Assembly: GCF_012489685.1 (NCBI RefSeq)
Contig: NC_080042.1
Location: 76,265,093-76,329,092, forward strand
Source of the DNA: Lotus japonicus
Lineage: Eukaryota > Streptophyta > Magnoliopsida > Fabales > Fabaceae
DNA length: 64,000 nt
Direction: 5' to 3'
Both the position numbers and the translations under genes were made by a program. The notes below the pieces were generated by a model. The model worked only from the letters and a program-made list of their open reading frames with translations. It was not told where the DNA came from and searched no databases. Positions 60,524 through 64,000 of the stretch are shown one piece after another. Within the stretch, counting starts at the first letter, position 1, and every line of letters starts with the position of its first letter.

Positions 60524-62068
60524 GTGGGTCAGTTTGAACATGCGAGGGAGAGAGAGAGGGAGGGAGAGAGAGAGAGAGAGAGAGGAGGAGAGTGGATTCG
60601 GGTTGGTAGCCGTGGAGGTCTCAAGGAGAAGGGGGACATCACGTCTTATTTTTTCACCAATTTTCCTGAAAACTTTGGTGAGAAAAACTTGTGGGGGGTG
60701 TTCCAAAGGTATGGGAGGGTGTGGGAAGTGTACATACCATCAAGGAGAGATAGGCGAGGGAAGAGGTTTGGGTTTGTCCGTTTCATGAACGTGCTAAATC
60801 CTAAGCGTCTTGAGGGAGAGTTGGATACAATCTTGATTGGTGCAATGAAAATGCATGTCAATTTGCCAAGGTTTACCAAAGGAACGAAGCTGATTTCTGA
60901 TCGGGGGCCGAAGCAGTATGTTGAGCACAAGGAGGTGAGGAGGGCACCAGTTAAGAAGCCTGTTGATCGACAAGTGCATTCGTATGCCCAAGTGGTGACG
61001 GGGGAAGGGACACCTGCAGTCTCGGAGAGCTCTTTAGGGGATGTTCTCAAAGGTGCACCTGTGGAGTTGTGGAATGGCCCGAACATTCCTGATGCAGAGG
61101 ACTGGTTGAAACGGAGCCTGGTTGGAGTGGTAAAAAACACAGAATGGGTACCTTCTTTGCAGAATGCATTTATGCTGGAAGGCTTTTCTACGATTCAGGT
61201 GCGTTACCTAGGGGATGACATGGTTCTTTTATCTGGACCAGAGGGAATGAAGCTTGAGGAGGCACTGGCAGGTTCGAAGGATTGGATTGAAGAAGTTTTT
61301 GACGTGGTGTACACTTGGTCCCCAAAGGTGGCGTTAGATCATAGACTTACGTGGGTGAGGTGCACTGGTCTTCCAATCAACATGTGGACCACGGCGTGCT
61401 TAGAACACCTTCTTCAACCCGTGGGGAAGCTTCTTTGCATTGATACTGCAACTACTTCTTTGCAAAGGCTGGATTTTGCTAGAGTGCAGATACGAACGTC
61501 AAGCTTAGGAGTGATTGCTCATTACAGAAAGATTGAGGTGAATGGGGTTCTCTACACAGTGCGGATTAATGAGGAGTCAGGGGGCGCGGTGGATACAATG
61601 AACTTTTGCAAATGCTTGAGGAGCAGTAGCAGTGCTGATACCAGTGCCTTAGGTTGGTCTACTAATGGTGATGGGGTGGAAGGGGAAACACTGTATTCGG
61701 AGGAGCCGGGGGAGGATGATGGTGGCGGGGATGAGGACGCAGCCCGGCGACTCTTGGGGGATTCGAATTCGAATTCGAATTTGAATTCTGTGGCGAAGAA
61801 GGGGGGAGACGGTTATGCTTCTCATGGTCTAGTCAACGTCCCTCTTGATGTTAATAACCGTCCATTTATTGAAGGAGCAATGGTGGGCGTGGAAGTTACA
61901 AATTCCCCAATATTTGCTCCTGTTTCCAATCATGAGCAAAATGATGGAGTGGTGGGACCGGGTGCAATTAGAATTTTGCAAAGGAGTAATGGCATAACAA
62001 ACGTGAGAGATATTGCACAAAGGAATTTCAGAGGAAGTAATTGGAGAGAGTGGGAATGTGGGGCTTAG
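60524..62068 (+). CDS. LINE ORF1 protein, first part (RRM + DUF4283-like), frame-shifted at its end
   Basis: RNA-binding protein of a plant non-LTR retrotransposon, forming the particle with its RNA. The N-terminus is an Arg-Glu run from a GA microsatellite (60,546-60,590). An RRM follows at about residues 35-110 (TSYFFTNFPENFGEKNLWGV, then GKRFGFVRF). A DUF4283-like region comes at about 165-345, with WVRCTGLPINMW, QRLDFARVQIRTSSLG and YTVRINEESGG, known from many plant LINE ORF1s. The C-terminal part is acidic and ends early at GSNWREWECGA because of a frame change; the following text continues one frame on. The start may be this Met or one just upstream lost in the repeat. Confidence 0.85.
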   Translation: MGQFEHAREREREGERERERGGEWIRVGSRGGLKEKGDITSYFFTNFPENFGEKNLWGVFQRYGRVWEVYIPSRRDRRGKRFGFVRFMNVLNPKRLEGELDTILIGAMKMHVNLPRFTKGTKLISDRGPKQYVEHKEVRRAPVKKPVDRQVHSYAQVVTGEGTPAVSESSLGDVLKGAPVELWNGPNIPDAEDWLKRSLVGVVKNTEWVPSLQNAFMLEGFSTIQVRYLGDDMVLLSGPEGMKLEEALAGSKDWIEEVFDVVYTWSPKVALDHRLTWVRCTGLPINMWTTACLEHLLQPVGKLLCIDTATTSLQRLDFARVQIRTSSLGVIAHYRKIEVNGVLYTVRINEESGGAVDTMNFCKCLRSSSSADTSALGWSTNGDGVEGETLYSEEPGEDDGGGDEDAARRLLGDSNSNSNLNSVAKKGGDGYASHGLVNVPLDVNNRPFIEGAMVGVEVTNSPIFAPVSNHEQNDGVVGPGAIRILQRSNGITNVRDIAQRNFRGSNWREWECGA

Positions 62069-62690
62069 CCAAAAAGCCCAAGGTATGGGAAAAATTGGGC
62101 CGTCAAACAATGCTAATGGCCTAGAACGTGATTTGGAGGTGGACCAACTCTCTGTTAACGTTAATAACATTCACGTGACACCTAGTGGCCAAGTTGGGGA
62201 CCGTGAGGTTATCAACCAGACATCTGGGGACGCAATTGACCCAGGAAACGTACAATCAGAGTGCGTAAGATCACGAAATTCAGGGGAGGGTTTGGCTTTG
62301 GTGCTTCACTCGAGTTTGATGGCAGGGGTTGAAGGAGTGGATGCGCCTCCAATTTCTGGTCCGAGTGATAGGCGAACTGAGGTAGATGAAGATGGCTCCT
62401 GGATGGTGAGAAGTGCAGCAGTTCGCAAACAGGTCCGGCAATTGGTTCATTCTCATAGTAATTCGTTGTCAGAGTCTGGGTTGGTGAACTGTCCTGTGTC
62501 TTTTTGGCTCAAGGATGTGGATGCTGAAGCAAGAAGTATCTGGAGGGAAGGTAAAGAATTAGGGGTTTCTTTTCAGGGGAATGAGGAAGATGTAATTTCA
62601 AGAATGGTACAGTTAGAGCAGAGGGATGCGCGTGGTGCAGATACAGGCACGTCAGCGGTTCCTGGAAGGGGTCTTGATGGTGTTCAATGA
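62013..62690 (+). CDS. LINE ORF1 protein, continued in the next frame
   Basis: This frame carries on where the first part breaks, with no known domain of its own: EEVIGESGNVGLSQKAQGMG, then a region with VSFWLKDVDAEARSIWREGK and RMVQLEQRDARGAD. Its overlap with the first part (62,013-62,068) and its extent right up to ORF2 suggest a single base gained or lost between about 61,950 and 62,050 in one original ORF1. A programmed frameshift is possible but I see no convincing slippery site. It ends CAATGA, overlapping the ORF2 start by four bases. Confidence 0.7.
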   Translation: MHKGISEEVIGESGNVGLSQKAQGMGKIGPSNNANGLERDLEVDQLSVNVNNIHVTPSGQVGDREVINQTSGDAIDPGNVQSECVRSRNSGEGLALVLHSSLMAGVEGVDAPPISGPSDRRTEVDEDGSWMVRSAAVRKQVRQLVHSHSNSLSESGLVNCPVSFWLKDVDAEARSIWREGKELGVSFQGNEEDVISRMVQLEQRDARGADTGTSAVPGRGLDGVQ

Positions 62691-64000
62691 AGATCCTCTC
62701 TTTTAATGTAAGAGGTCTGGGTAATCCGGGCAAGAGAAGGGTGATTCGTGAATTAGTAGTCAAGGAACAGGTTGATTGTCTTTGTATTCAAGAGACGAAA
62801 AGTCAAAGCATTGATTTCCGCCTGTGTGCTCAGTTATGGGGAGACGATGAGTTTGAATGGAAGGATCAGCCAGCACTCAACAGGGCAGGTGGTTTACTGT
62901 GTATTTGGAAGAGGGGGATTTTTACGCTACATGAGTTTGTTTCTGAGCATGGTTTTCTGGGGCTAGTTGGTACGGTAGGCAGTGATGGTGTTAACTGCGT
63001 TGTGGTCAATGTTTATTCTCCGTGCACTCTGGATCAGAAAAGAGCTTTGTGGTCAAATCTATTGGCTTGGAAGGGAGACAGTCATATTGCTATGTGGTGC
63101 GTGTTGGGAGACTTTAATGCAGTGAGAAGTGAAGAGGAAAGAAGGGGAATTTCAGAAGGTCAGATGTTCCAGCGTCGGGAAATTATAGAGTTTAATAATT
63201 TCATTGATGAGATGCAGTTGGTAGAGCCACCAATGGCTGGTAGGAAATTCACTTGGCATAGGCCGAATGGTCTAGCGCAGAGTAGGATTGACAGATTTTT
63301 GCTCTCTCATGAGTGGTGCAATATGTGGCCGAACTGTTCTCAATTGCCCCTTAATAGAGATATTTCGGATCATTGTCCTGTGCTCCTGAGATGTGTGGTT
63401 CAGGATTGGGGTCCTAAACCGTTTAAGGTTTTGAACTGTTGGTTCCAAGACCATAGATTTGAGGCATTTGTGAAACAATCATGGGAGGAGGCTGAGATAA
63501 ATGGCTGGGGTGCGTTCTCATTGAAAGAAAAGTTGAAGATGCTCAAATCAAAGTTAAAAGGCTGGAACACTGACGTATTTGGAAATCTGAAAACCAGGAG
63601 AAACTTGGCTGTAAGGAGAATTAGTGAGCTTGATTTGATGGAAGAAGAGGCAGCCTTGTCGGAAGCTCATAACCAAGAGCGGAAAAATTTGCTGCATGAA
63701 TTCTGGTCAGTTCTGAAGCTTCAGGAATCACTTTTATGTCAAAAAGCACGGTCTAGGTGGCTAAGAGAGGGGGATCAAAATTCTAAGTATTTTCATTCTG
63801 TGATTAATTGGAAAAGAAGGTCGAATGCAATGGTGGGTCTTGTAATTGATGGCTCTTGGGAGGAGGATCCAAGGAAGGTGAAGGAAGAAGTCAGCAATTT
63901 TTTTAACAATAAATTTAAAGCTGAAAGTTGGCCAGGGCTGAAATTGAATGGGGTTCCTTTTAAAACTGTTTCGACTGAGGATAATGCCTTCTTAGTTAGG
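62687..64000 (+). CDS. LINE ORF2 (endonuclease + start of reverse transcriptase), right end outside window
   Basis: Replicase of the same element: AP-like endonuclease nicks the target, reverse transcriptase copies the RNA there. The frame is open for all 438 codons to the window edge. Endonuclease signatures in order: MKILSFNVRGLGNPGKRR at residue 1, CIQETK near 35 (catalytic Glu), VVVNVYSP near 105, GDFNAVRSEEER near 142, SRIDRFLLS near 200 and the SDHCPVLL His near 225. Then come RSRWLREGDQNSKYFH and KVKEEVSNFFNNKF, the known link region before the RT fingers. The RT core lies beyond base 64,000. ATG overlaps the ORF1 stop (ATGA). The intact frame indicates a young copy. Confidence 0.93.
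   Translation, partial: MKILSFNVRGLGNPGKRRVIRELVVKEQVDCLCIQETKSQSIDFRLCAQLWGDDEFEWKDQPALNRAGGLLCIWKRGIFTLHEFVSEHGFLGLVGTVGSDGVNCVVVNVYSPCTLDQKRALWSNLLAWKGDSHIAMWCVLGDFNAVRSEEERRGISEGQMFQRREIIEFNNFIDEMQLVEPPMAGRKFTWHRPNGLAQSRIDRFLLSHEWCNMWPNCSQLPLNRDISDHCPVLLRCVVQDWGPKPFKVLNCWFQDHRFEAFVKQSWEEAEINGWGAFSLKEKLKMLKSKLKGWNTDVFGNLKTRRNLAVRRISELDLMEEEAALSEAHNQERKNLLHEFWSVLKLQESLLCQKARSRWLREGDQNSKYFHSVINWKRRSNAMVGLVIDGSWEEDPRKVKEEVSNFFNNKFKAESWPGLKLNGVPFKTVSTEDNAFLVR

Overview
The window is nuclear DNA from a flowering plant: multi-exon genes with GT-AG introns, plastid- or mitochondrion-targeted proteins, plant-only families (R2R3-MYB, RGF peptide, UGT, STP sugar carrier) and a dense set of plant transposons (CACTA, hAT, Helitron, TRIM, SINE, LINE). 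Protein and repeat flavour suggest a legume, but that is an impression from memory, not something the sequence proves. No organelle, bacterial or CRISPR features were seen.

Layout. 1-10,074 (minus): gene for a phage-type organellar RNA polymerase (RPOT), 18 exons visible, last exon off the left edge; its introns host a retrotransposon fragment and a 945-bp hAT element. 11,671-18,260 (minus): plastid HSP90 in 19 exons. 18,660-19,460: decayed LINE. 19,608-21,345 (minus): R2R3-MYB of the MYB53/92/93 type. 24,892-27,419: a 2.5-kb CACTA element with perfect 3-bp target duplication that carries two spliced exons of an FKBP-type prolyl isomerase. 31,068-32,115 (plus): precursor of an RGF/GLV/CLEL root peptide. 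35,886-38,098 (plus): STP-type hexose/H+ symporter. 38,940-42,722 (minus): probable Helitron with an RPA1-like gene. 42,992-43,792: two hAT-type elements side by side in copies of the same 8-bp target. 45,944-48,083 (plus): GDSL esterase/lipase. 48,810-50,195 (plus): intronless UGT89-like glycosyltransferase. 51,350-51,704: complete 355-bp TRIM retrotransposon. 57,134-59,056 (minus): type II PI4-kinase gamma. 60,524-64,000 (plus): LINE with RRM-containing ORF1 (frame-shifted) and an open ORF2 running off the right edge.

The host genes are independent loci, not an operon. RPOT (organelle transcription) and plastid HSP90 (stromal chaperone) are adjacent and co-oriented, but the sequence gives no sign of co-regulation. 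MYB53/92/93-type factors and RGF peptides both act in roots in other plants; their proximity here may be chance.

The most unusual observations are the gene-capturing CACTA element, the paired hAT insertions sharing one target, the Helitron with RPA-like cargo, and an STP transporter whose expected sugar-binding Asn in helix 8 is replaced by Lys. Exon limits were set by eye from GT/AG sites, reading-frame continuity and remembered family conservation; no database search was run.
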